In this document: positions 17,266 through 24,620 of the stretch, piece by piece | Layout: each line of letters begins with the position of its first letter | How positions within the stretch are numbered: position 1 is the stretch's first letter | Assembly (NCBI GenBank): GCA_964371055.1 | Contig: CAYJLF010000026.1 | Location: forward strand, 1 to 64,000 | DNA: 64,000 nt | Direction: 5' to 3' | Source: CAYJLF01 sp964371055 | GTDB lineage: Bacteria; Eisenbacteria; RBG-16-71-46; CAIMUX01 | Translations under genes and position numbers: made by a program | The notes under the pieces: model-generated | Database searches by the model: none | What the model was told of the DNA's origin: nothing | What the model saw: only the letters and a program-made list of their open reading frames with translations

Positions 17266-17372
17266 CACCACGCTCCTCAGTGTCCAAAGGCCGAATATGC
17301 GGGTCGACGTCTCCCGTCATTCGCGGAGCTCACCACTGGCCTCTCCCCCCGACCTGGCGGACCGCTCCCTCT

Positions 17373-17424
17373 CCCTTCCCGTCTCTCCGCCGTCGCGGCC
17401 CTGCCGCAGCGTTGGGCCGAGTCC
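17373..17424 (-). repeat. 52-bp cassette-boundary repeat, copy d
   Basis: Plus strand ccttcccgtctctccgcc ... gccctgccgcagcgttgggccgagtcc. The gttgggc at 17411-17417 is a perfect GTTRRRY box. It lies upstream of the membrane-protein gene, matching the position of the other copies between cassette-like genes. A gene whose 3' end it would mark is not clear; see 17425-18005. Confidence 0.6.
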
Positions 17425-18005
17425 GGACTCGTCTACGTAACCCGACTGTGGAACTTGAAATCTGCGGCCGCGAACGGCCCTGTGCTGCCCCCTCGAGAAC
17501 CCGCTGGTAGATCTCGCCATCGGCCCCGCGCACCGCACGGGTGTCCCCCGATCCTCTCGGCGTGGGGTGCGACCGACTGCCCGGCCCGGAACTGCCCCGC
17601 CCGGCCCCATCTCGCCCTCACGACCGACCTCGCCCGCGGTCTCTGATCCCGATCACTCGCAACGTGTTGTCCCACTCCAGATCCCCCGTCGCTGCGTCCT
17701 CGCTGATCCAAAGCGCGTGACCGAGTCTAAGCGATTCCCCGATCCCGGCCAAGACCGGACTCCGGGATCATCCGCGAGGGGGTACGACATCCGCTGACGT
17801 GGCTCGGGCCACCCTTGGGCGAACTGTGCCTCGCCTCGGCCGAGGCCCAAAGCTCCGGGGGCAATCGCCTAACCTGCTGGAGGGCAACGGGATCATCTCC
17901 CTGCCCAGGTCGCCGCCGGGAAATGACGCGGCTGGCATCCAGATTGTCCTGTCTGTGGCATGACACCGCACGGCGCACATCCGGGTGAACAGGCCGCGGC
18001 CGGCC
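17425..18005. other. Gene-poor stretch with a possible decayed coding fragment
   Basis: About 580 bp with no convincing intact gene. On the minus strand, around 17640-17755, one frame reads protein-like (LRLGHALWISEDAATGDLEW, then NTLRVIGIRD) before stopping, but it has no good start: a TGA precedes it and only a TTG is available. An adjacent frame upstream is also open, so this could be a frameshifted or truncated cassette gene. The evidence is weak and rests on residue composition alone. Confidence 0.3.
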
Positions 18006-18015
18006 GGATCCCCGA

Positions 18016-18520
18016 GGAACCCAAAGCAGCGGAGGTCGCGGCCTCACAAGGCTGCGCCGAACCTACAGACCCGCAGGTTGCGCGTGCTACCTACGGCCCC
18101 GAACGATCGGCGCGCTCTGTTCGGCCCGCACCAGCCCGCGGCGAACCTTCGGCGCACTCCCGAGCGGCTGCTTACACCCGCCGCGAAGATCCGGCGCACT
18201 CCTGAGCGGCCGCAACCTCCCGTCCCGAACGTTCCGCGCGCCATTGTGACCGCGCAGAAGAGCACCCCGAACGATCCGCGCGCCTTTGTGAGCGCGCAGA
18301 AGAGCGCCCCGAACCTTCCGCGCACCTTGATGACGGCGCTACATCCTGCGCCGAACGATCAGCGCGGGTTTCTGCGCCCGCTCCCTGGCGTCCCGAACGT
18401 TCGGCGCACCTTTGTCCCTCCGCACAATCCCGAACCGAACGATCGCCGCACCATTTCGGCGCCGCTACATCCCGTTCCCTGGCTTCCGCGCCGCGTGGTC
18501 CCCCCGCTCGGCCCGCCGCT
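18016..18520. repeat. 42-bp tandem repeat, about 12 degenerate units
   Basis: Anchors resembling cgaac(n)(n)tc(c/g)gcgc recur at 18058, 18100, 18142, 18184, 18226, 18268, 18310, 18352, 18394 and 18436, an exact 42-bp period. Because 42 is a multiple of three, long frames stay open on both strands. The plus frame (from 17985) gives a 14-residue repeat around A-P-N-D-P-R-A-F-V; the minus frame gives units like A-R-G-S-F-G-A-L-F-C-A-L-T-K. No ribosome binding site or flanking domain favours either, so I do not call a gene. There are no unique spacers, so it is not CRISPR. Confidence 0.8.
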
Positions 18521-18580
18521 TCGCCTTCCGGCCACCTTCGCCCACGCGATCCGCTCCCAGACCGGCAACAGCAAGCGGCC

Positions 18581-18587
18581 GTTGGGA
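18581..18587 (-). repeat. attC-like R-box after the VanZ-like gene
   Basis: Plus strand gttggga, one base off GTTRRRY, 20 nt past the stop of the gene ending at 18607. The coding-strand sequence continues with cggccgcttgctgttgccgg, giving a caac ... gttg pairing like that in the other sites, but no complete second arm. Confidence 0.3.
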
Positions 18588-18606
18588 CCTCCTAACACAC
18601 TCTCCC

Positions 18607-19011
18607 CTATCGACGAACGTCCGGTCGGAGGATGACGACCGCGATTCCGTAGGCCACGCCCAGGCTGAGTACCGTCGCCACGAGGTCGCGATAGTCAAAG
18701 GCGTACACAATGCGCGCGAGAGGCCCCGGTCGGGGGATGAGTTGTGCGAACTCGAGCGCGAACGACGTCACGCCCACGAGCAAAGCCATCTGCGGCAAAC
18801 TCAGACGCGCCAGCCGTCCGGTGCTGGACAGGAGCAGAAAGAGAAGACCGGCTGGTCCCAAGAGGCTCGGCGCCGTATCGATCACCAGGCTCCGGGGTTG
18901 GTCGCCCCAAAACCGGATGACCTTGACGGGCAGGATCGCCAGCAGGCAGACCGCACCCATCAGACCAAGGACGAGGTTTGCGGTGCCCTTCGTCCGGTCA
19001 CGCATCTCCAT
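18607..19011 (-). CDS. Small VanZ-like membrane protein
   Basis: 134 residues with four predicted membrane segments (LVLGLMGAVCLLAILPVKVI; LLGPAGLLFLLLSS; MALLVGVTSFALEFAQLI; DLVATVLSLGVAYGIAVVIL). The pattern F-A-L-E-F-A-Q ... R ... D-Y-R-D-L-V-A ... G resembles the conserved E-Q/R/D core of VanZ-family proteins, although the match is partial. A second ATG at 19005 has better spacing from agga and may be the true start. It stands in the cassette region, after the lectin-domain gene in transcription order. Confidence 0.6.
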   Translation of the reverse strand: MEMRDRTKGTANLVLGLMGAVCLLAILPVKVIRFWGDQPRSLVIDTAPSLLGPAGLLFLLLSSTGRLARLSLPQMALLVGVTSFALEFAQLIPRPGPLARIVYAFDYRDLVATVLSLGVAYGIAVVILRPDVRR

Positions 19012-19112
19012 TCCTCGCCATCCCCGTCTTCAGGGCTGTCCGCTCCGATTCACGCAGCGTCTCAACTGCGGCCCGCCGTCGCGGCTAAGCTCCTGACCGC
19101 TGCAAACCGCCG

Positions 19113-19664
19113 TCAGCGAAGGCTATACAATGCCTTCACCTTGCCCCACGTGGTCGTCGAGGTTGGTGTGAAATCGTCGAGTTCGATGATTCCCTTGATG
19201 TTGACGTCGTAGTACAGGTCATGCACGGGATTCGCACACCACGTGCCGGGAGACGGGTGATTGGCTAGATGAAGATACGCATGGATGCCACCATAGGGCC
19301 AATCCCAATAATCATGTCTGTAGTAAGTGACAGGTTCTCCGCTGATCCATTGCCAGGAGATGCCATCATCGGCAGAGTAATAGCCGATCCAGGCTATGTT
19401 CAGCCATGGATCTCCCAGACCGAACCTGGCGTATGTATCCTGAAAGGTGTTCATCAGCCAGGTGTTCTCATCGTCGTCGTTGATGGTGACAAGATGACCA
19501 CCAAGGCTGGCCGCCTCGGTTTCGGCTTCGATCCAGCTCCCCCAATCACTGGTTACGGTGTAGAGGTGTCCGTTGTAGCTCTGCCATTCATATCCGCTGG
19601 CAGCAGCAACAACTCCCATGAGCAGAACGAGGGCCATACCAACTGACCTGATGAGTGGTCGCAT
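19113..19664 (-). CDS. Secreted C-type lectin domain protein
   Basis: 183 residues from the ATG at 19664, preceded by aaggaggac; a longer frame lacks such a site. A signal peptide (VGMALVLLMGVVAAASG) is followed by a single C-type lectin-like domain: WIEAETEAASLGGHLVTIND near the start, then W-I-G-Y-Y and SWQWISGEPVTYY, ending with an I-K-G-I-I-E-L strand. Such domains in bacteria bind carbohydrates or proteins outside the cell. Only one cysteine is seen, so the usual disulfides are absent. It is the most upstream gene of the cassette-like block and lies next to the oxidase operon. Confidence 0.85.
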   Translation of the reverse strand: MRPLIRSVGMALVLLMGVVAAASGYEWQSYNGHLYTVTSDWGSWIEAETEAASLGGHLVTINDDDENTWLMNTFQDTYARFGLGDPWLNIAWIGYYSADDGISWQWISGEPVTYYRHDYWDWPYGGIHAYLHLANHPSPGTWCANPVHDLYYDVNIKGIIELDDFTPTSTTTWGKVKALYSLR

Positions 19665-19785
19665 TTCCGCAGTCCTCCTTCCCGGTAGTGGGCGCCTCCC
19701 AAGCACCCCTGATGGTACCACCGGCGGGGGATGAACCGACAATCGCGAGGTCGCCCGGTCGCAGGGTGCCTGATGGCGCCCCCCC

Positions 19786-21192
19786 CTACGGCCCCAGGAA
19801 CTTCACCGTCACCGCCCGCTCTTCCCCGCTCAGCGAGTCTCGCACGGTGAAGCGCATCGGGATCGGCTCGCGGTAGAGATCGAGCGGCAGGGTCGCCACC
19901 GCCACGATCCTCCGATCGGTGAAGGGGTCGAGGCGCAACCGCGGCTGCGGCAGCACCACCAGCGGGGCCGGTCCTTCGGGCGGGAAACTCACCTCGATTC
20001 CGTAGACCCGCGGCGCGTTCTCCTTGTTCTGGACATCGAGGTTGATCATGTTCCGCAGCGTGCCCTGGTCCAGGATGTACGGCATGCCCGGACTGCGCAG
20101 CGCGCGCACCTCGAACGTCGCGCGCCGGCCCGCCGCCAACGAGAAAACCGTCAGGCCGATCAACCCCAGCACCGCGTAGAGAAAGACCCGCGGGCGGAAG
20201 AAAGGCCGGCGCGCGCCGGTGTCGAATCCGCGCTGCGAGTCGTAGCGCACCAGGCCGCGCGGTCGTTCGACGCGATCCATCACCTCGTCACACGCGTCGA
20301 TGCAGTTGCCGCACCCGACGCACTCCATCTGCAGGCCGTTCCGGATATCGATGCCGGTCGGACAGACGACCACACAGCGGCCGCAGTCGATGCAGTCTCC
20401 CGCGGCCTCGCCCACCCGCCCGCGCGGCTCTCCCCGCTTGCGGTCATAGCCGACGAGTTTGCTGTCGCCATCGATCAGAACCGACTGCAGGCGCCCATAG
20501 GGGCAGACCACCAGGCAGACCTGCTCCCGGAACCAGGCGAAATCGAAGTAGAGAATCCCCGACATCGCCGCCATCCACCCGAAGGCGAAGCGGTGCTCGG
20601 ACGGCGGCCCCGCCATCGCCTGCGACAGTTCCCGCACGGGGATGAAGTAGGCCAAAAAGAGGTGGGCCGCGAAGATCGAGAGCGCCACGAACAGAACGTG
20701 CTTCAGCCCCTTGCGCCAGATCTTGTCGAAACCGGCCGGTCCCTGGTTGCGCCGGATCCGGACTTCCCGCTTCCCCTCGATCAGCCGCTCGACCTTCCGG
20801 AACACCCCTTCCAGCCAGACCGTCTGCGGGCAGGCGAAGCCGCACCAGATCCTCCCCCACAGCGCCGTCAGGACGAAGAGCGCGAAGCCCATCCCGGAGA
20901 CCAGGAAGAACATGAGGTAGAAGTCCTGGTTGGTGAAGGTGCGCCCGAAGAGGTAGGCCGCCCGGTGCGGAATGTCGATCCAGATCGCCGGGGCGCCGTG
21001 GATGCGGATCCACGGCAGGACTATGTAGATGACGATCAAAAGTGCAAAGACCACGTTCTTTCGCGCCTGCCAGCTGCCGCTGACATCGGCCGGATGGAGG
21101 AAGTTGCGCGAGCCGTCGGCGTTGACGGTATAGAACGTGTCGAGATCGGGCCGGCGGGACCCTCCTCCCGTCGCCCTCGGGCGATCGCTCAA
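19786..21192 (-). CDS. ccoG: CcoG, cbb3 oxidase accessory iron-sulfur protein
   Basis: 468 residues from a TTG at 21192 whose first bases overlap the ccoP stop codon, with ggagg ahead. CcoG is a polytopic membrane protein involved in reducing copper for cbb3 oxidase assembly. It shows several membrane segments, the CGFACPQ motif, two ferredoxin-type cluster motifs (CIDCGRCVVVCP and CVGCGNCIDACD) and the C-terminal periplasmic Ig-like FixG domain. Length fits the family (about 470). It is the last gene of the operon. Confidence 0.93.
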   Translation of the reverse strand: MSDRPRATGGGSRRPDLDTFYTVNADGSRNFLHPADVSGSWQARKNVVFALLIVIYIVLPWIRIHGAPAIWIDIPHRAAYLFGRTFTNQDFYLMFFLVSGMGFALFVLTALWGRIWCGFACPQTVWLEGVFRKVERLIEGKREVRIRRNQGPAGFDKIWRKGLKHVLFVALSIFAAHLFLAYFIPVRELSQAMAGPPSEHRFAFGWMAAMSGILYFDFAWFREQVCLVVCPYGRLQSVLIDGDSKLVGYDRKRGEPRGRVGEAAGDCIDCGRCVVVCPTGIDIRNGLQMECVGCGNCIDACDEVMDRVERPRGLVRYDSQRGFDTGARRPFFRPRVFLYAVLGLIGLTVFSLAAGRRATFEVRALRSPGMPYILDQGTLRNMINLDVQNKENAPRVYGIEVSFPPEGPAPLVVLPQPRLRLDPFTDRRIVAVATLPLDLYREPIPMRFTVRDSLSGEERAVTVKFLGP

Positions 21193-21785
21193 GGCGTCGC
21201 CTCCGGCTCTCCCTGCGGCTCCTTGCCCGGCCGGTTGGTATTCTTGATCGTCAGCAGATACGCCACCACGGCCTGGATCCGCACCGGTCCGAGCTGATTC
21301 TGCCAGGCCACCATTCCCTTGTCCGGCACGCCGTGGGTAACCGTCTTCATGATCTCCATCGGACCACCGCCGTGCAGCCAGTACGCGTCGGTCAGGTTCG
21401 GCCCGACGCTGCCGCCGCCGTCCGGGGTGTGGCAGGCGACACAGAACTGGTCGTAGACCTGCTTCCCCTCCGCCACCTTCGCCGGGACCTGGCTCATCAG
21501 GAGCAGCGACTCGTTCGAGAGCTCCTGCTGATCCATCTGCGCCAGTTGCTGCTCGGCCGCGCGGGCCATCTCGACGGCATAGTCTTTGCGCGGCAACGAC
21601 CCCACGCCGAAGGTGTGATAGTACATCCAATACCCGACCGCAAAGACCAGCGATCCGTAGAGCAGCATCATGATCCATGAAGGCGGCGGGTTGTCGTATT
21701 CGCGGATGCCGTCGAACTCGTGCTCGAGCAGCTCATCCCTCACGCCACGTCCCTCGACGTTTCCCGGCTCACGCGTGTCCGACAT
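21189..21785 (-). CDS. ccoP: CcoP, mono-heme cytochrome c subunit of cbb3 oxidase
   Basis: 198 residues from the ATG at 21785. The N-terminal part matches CcoP: a conserved acidic segment (HEFDGIREYDNPPPSW) followed by one membrane segment (MMLLYGSLVFAVGYWMYY). A single heme-binding motif C-V-A-C-H lies at 115-119, with M-V-A-W-Q near 158 offering the axial methionine. Canonical CcoP has two CXXCH domains and about 300 residues, so one heme domain is missing here. The 5' end overlaps ccoQ and the 3' end overlaps ccoG. Confidence 0.92.
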   Translation of the reverse strand: MSDTREPGNVEGRGVRDELLEHEFDGIREYDNPPPSWIMMLLYGSLVFAVGYWMYYHTFGVGSLPRKDYAVEMARAAEQQLAQMDQQELSNESLLLMSQVPAKVAEGKQVYDQFCVACHTPDGGGSVGPNLTDAYWLHGGGPMEIMKTVTHGVPDKGMVAWQNQLGPVRIQAVVAYLLTIKNTNRPGKEPQGEPEATP

Positions 21786-21999
21786 CGCTTCGCTTTCCTC
21801 CCTTCGGCGCGGGCGGGACGACGATCGAGGAGACGTCATCTCCCTCCAGGGGGAGAGCCGCGATCCGCCGAACCTTCTCTTTCTCGCGCAGGCCGATGAA
21901 GACGTAGGCCAAAACGCCCACGAAACTCAGGATGAAGATGACGAGCCCCACCACCGGGAAGATCAGGAGGTCGGAGCCTCGAAAGAATTGCTGAAACAC
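21769..21999 (-). CDS. ccoQ: CcoQ, small cbb3 oxidase subunit
   Basis: 76 residues from a GTG at 21999. One membrane segment (LIFPVVGLVIFILSFVGVLAYVF) followed by a short charged cytoplasmic tail, the form expected for CcoQ/FixQ, which stabilises the oxidase complex. Assignment rests on topology, size and its position between the fused ccoNO and ccoP. Its 3' end overlaps the start of ccoP by 17 bases. Confidence 0.82.
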   Translation of the reverse strand: MFQQFFRGSDLLIFPVVGLVIFILSFVGVLAYVFIGLREKEKVRRIAALPLEGDDVSSIVVPPAPKGGKRSDVGHA

Positions 22000-22014
22000 T
22001 CTCCCTCCCCCCTT

Positions 22015-24414
22015 TCAGCGGACTTCGGCCGCGGCCGGCGGCTGGAACTGCGGTCCGCGGCCCAGCCGCTGCAGGTAGGCGATCAAAGCCAGCATCCGGC
22101 TTTCGGGATCGATCCGCACCCCCTGCGTCGCGAGGTCCTCCCGGATCAAGTCGGCCTGCGCGCGGGCCAGGGCGGGCGCGTTGGCGATCTCGGCCTCGCT
22201 GTAGGGAACCCCCAGGCTCCGCAGCACCTCCAGCTTGCGCGGCAGCCTTTCGTAACCGGCCCTGGACGTCTTGAGGAACGCGTAGCTCGGCATGTTGGAG
22301 CCCGGCGAGGTGGAGCGCGGGTCCATCAGGTGCTGGTAGTGCCAGAGGTGGGGGTACTTGCCCCCCTCGCGGTGGAGGTCCGGCCCGGTCCGCTTGCTCC
22401 CCCACTGGAAGGGCCGGTCATAGATGAACTCCTCCAGACGCGAGTACTCGCCATAGCGCAGCGTCTCGAACCGGAAGGGCCGGATCATCTGGCTGTGGCA
22501 GTTGTAGCAGCCTTCGCCGACGTAGATGTCGCGCCCCTCCTGCTCGAGCGGGCTGTACGGCTGCTGGATGAACTTCGGATCGGGCGCGTAGTCCATCCGG
22601 CTCCCGGGACCGCCGGCGGCATCCGGCCCGGGAGGGGCCGCCGGCGCGGCGACCATCGCCTGCGGTGGAACGACCACGTGGCGCACGACGATGCTCGGGA
22701 TCAGCTCGACCATCCCTCCGATCAGAATCGCGATCAGCACCAGGATCGTAAAGGCGAGCGGCCGGCCCTCCACGAGCCGATGCCACCTTCCTCCCGACCG
22801 GCTCGCCACGCCGCCCAGCAGGATCGCCACGACGGTCACGACCGCGCCCAGCGTCAGGATGAGGGGGCTCGTCACCGGGTTCGACAGCCCGAGCAGGATC
22901 GACAGGACGACGGCGATCGCCGCGAGCACGACCGGGGTGCCGCGGATCAGCCGCCAGAACGAAGGCGCGGGAGTCAGCGCCGGCACCGTCACCTCGACCT
23001 CGACCCGCGACCGACGCCCCGCGCGCATCGTCGCCGCGAGGTTGACCACCATGAGCAGGTGCCCGAGCAGGTAGAACCCTCCGCCCACCAGGCGCATGAC
23101 GTAGAGGAACTGCCCGCTCACGAGTCCCTGGACGAAGTCGGGGTACTTGAGGAAGCCGTCGGCGTCCAGCGCGCGCCAGTAGAGCCCCTGGTTTACGCCG
23201 TTGATCCACATCGCGACCACATAGAGCAAAAGGCCGAACGTCCCCATCCAGAAGTGAGCTTCGGCCCACTTGACCGAATGGAGCTTGGTGTCATAGAGGC
23301 GCGGGACCAGCCAGTAGAGCATCCCGGCCGCCATGAAGCCGTTCCACCCCAGGGCGCCCCCGTGCACGTGGGCGATGATCCAGTCGGTGAAGTGCGCCAG
23401 GCCGTTGACGCTCTTCAGCGAAAGCAGCGGCCCCTCGAAGGTCGACATGCCGTAGAAGGTGATCGCGACCACGAAGAACTTGAGGACCGGGTCGGTGCGG
23501 AGCCGATCCCAGGCGCCACGCAGGGTCAGAAGGCCGTTGACCATCCCGCCCCAGGAGGGAGCCAGGAGCATGATGCTGAAGACGGTGCCGAGGGTCTGCG
23601 CCCAGTCGGGGAGCGACGTGTTCAGCAGGTGGTGCGGGCCGGCCCAGATGTAGACGAAGACCAGAGCCCAGAAGTGCACCACCGAGAGCCGGTAGGAATA
23701 GACCGGCCGACCGGCCGCCTTCGGCACGAAGTAGTACATGATCCCGAGAATCGGCGTGGTGAGGAAGAAACCGACCGCATTGTGCCCGTACCACCACTGC
23801 ACGAGCGCGTCCTGCACCCCGGCGTAGATGCTGTAGCTGTGGGCCAGCGCGGTGGGGATCTGCAGGTTGTTCACGATGTAGAGGACCGGGATCGTGACGA
23901 TGGTGGCGATATAGAACCAGAGAGCGACGTAGAGGTGCGGCTCGTTCCGCCGGGCCAGCGTGAGGAAGAAGTTGATCGAGAAGACGACCCAGACGACCGC
24001 CACGAGGAGGTCGAGCGGCCAGATCAGCTCGGCATACTCCTTGCTTTGACTCAGCCCCAGCGGGAGCGTGATGGCCGCTCCGACGATGATCGCCTGCCAC
24101 CCCCAGAAGTTGACCCAGCTCAGGAGGTCGGAGGCCATCCGCGTCTTGAGCAGGCGTTGCGAGGAGTAGTAGATCCCGGCGAACATCATGTTGCCGACGA
24201 AGGCGAAGATGGCCGCGTTCGTGTGCAGCGGGCGCAGTCGTCCGAAGCTCAGCCAGGAGATCCCGAAGTTGGCCTGCCAGAAGGGGAGTTGGGTGGCGAT
24301 CAGCACGCCCACGCCCAGCGCCACCGCTCCCCAGGTGATGGTCGCCAGGACGAAGGCGCGCACGACATCGTCGTCGTAGACGACGCGCCGGGTCTCGACA
24401 GCTTGGGCAGTCAT
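22015..24414 (-). CDS. ccoNO: Fused CcoN-CcoO, catalytic and cytochrome c subunits of cbb3 oxidase
   Basis: 799 residues in one open frame. Residues 1-480 are CcoN: heme b ligands H64 and H351, CuB ligands H211, H261 and H262, and heme b3 ligand H349, spread over twelve membrane segments. A short linker with two extra hydrophobic stretches (about 493-535) leads into CcoO: a membrane anchor near 555-575 and a cytochrome c domain with C-Y-N-C-H at 636-640 and the M-P-S-Y-A methionine region. The complex reduces oxygen to water at high affinity while pumping protons. Starts 4 bases inside the ccoS end. Confidence 0.95.
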   Translation of the reverse strand: MTAQAVETRRVVYDDDVVRAFVLATITWGAVALGVGVLIATQLPFWQANFGISWLSFGRLRPLHTNAAIFAFVGNMMFAGIYYSSQRLLKTRMASDLLSWVNFWGWQAIIVGAAITLPLGLSQSKEYAELIWPLDLLVAVVWVVFSINFFLTLARRNEPHLYVALWFYIATIVTIPVLYIVNNLQIPTALAHSYSIYAGVQDALVQWWYGHNAVGFFLTTPILGIMYYFVPKAAGRPVYSYRLSVVHFWALVFVYIWAGPHHLLNTSLPDWAQTLGTVFSIMLLAPSWGGMVNGLLTLRGAWDRLRTDPVLKFFVVAITFYGMSTFEGPLLSLKSVNGLAHFTDWIIAHVHGGALGWNGFMAAGMLYWLVPRLYDTKLHSVKWAEAHFWMGTFGLLLYVVAMWINGVNQGLYWRALDADGFLKYPDFVQGLVSGQFLYVMRLVGGGFYLLGHLLMVVNLAATMRAGRRSRVEVEVTVPALTPAPSFWRLIRGTPVVLAAIAVVLSILLGLSNPVTSPLILTLGAVVTVVAILLGGVASRSGGRWHRLVEGRPLAFTILVLIAILIGGMVELIPSIVVRHVVVPPQAMVAAPAAPPGPDAAGGPGSRMDYAPDPKFIQQPYSPLEQEGRDIYVGEGCYNCHSQMIRPFRFETLRYGEYSRLEEFIYDRPFQWGSKRTGPDLHREGGKYPHLWHYQHLMDPRSTSPGSNMPSYAFLKTSRAGYERLPRKLEVLRSLGVPYSEAEIANAPALARAQADLIREDLATQGVRIDPESRMLALIAYLQRLGRGPQFQPPAAAEVR

Positions 24415-24620
24415 GAGGTCGGGGGTCTCCTCTGGGTTCTGGTGGACTCCGGAGGCTGATCGGCGCCATCCGGGGACGGTCGCCGATCCGGTTCCAGGGG
24501 GAGAAACGGCAGCCGGTCGAGGTGGTCGAAGTCTCCGCCGCGGATCCGCACGAGGAGGAACAGCAGGGCTCCGACCACCAGCACCAGGCTGACGAAGACG
24601 AGGACGATCAGGACATCCAT
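24411..24620 (-). CDS. ccoS: CcoS, cbb3 oxidase maturation protein
   Basis: 69 residues: one N-terminal membrane segment (VLIVLVFVSLVLVVGALLFLLV) then I-R-G-G-D-F-D-H-L-D, a close match to the CcoS signature W/R-x-G-Q-F-D-D-L-D. CcoS is needed for insertion of cofactors into the catalytic subunit. It overlaps the 3' end of ccoI by 13 bases and the start of ccoNO by 4, so it is embedded in the operon. Confidence 0.88.
   Translation of the reverse strand: MDVLIVLVFVSLVLVVGALLFLLVRIRGGDFDHLDRLPFLPLEPDRRPSPDGADQPPESTRTQRRPPTS

Larger units (their letters stand above)
12640..19664 (-). mobile_element. Integron-like gene cassette array without visible integrase
   Basis: This block holds small genes, all on the minus strand, several truncated and most without familiar homologues, with a visibly lower G+C in the 15.1-17.2 kb stretch than in flanking genes. 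After the stops of genes ending at 12684, 14072, 14813, 15801, 16609 and 18607, a box close to RYYYAAC appears 10-25 nt downstream on the coding strand. Two gaps contain well-formed 68-bp attC-like palindromes. This is the organisation of an integron cassette array (or CALIN). No tyrosine integrase is visible nearby. Boundaries are approximate: left edge at the half site after the protease fragment, right edge at the lectin-domain gene. Confidence 0.6.

Noticed and set aside
18016..18520. CRISPR-like array
   Set aside because: The repeats are adjacent with no unique spacers between them, and no cas genes are present.
12640..19664. Tyrosine or serine integrase, transposase or insertion sequence ends
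   Set aside because: None of the frames in or near the array shows recombinase or transposase motifs, and no terminal inverted repeats were seen.
21670..24459. 929-residue plus-strand ORF opposite the cco genes
   Set aside because: Highly charged shadow of the fused ccoNO, ccoP and ccoQ genes; no domains, ribosome site or independent support.
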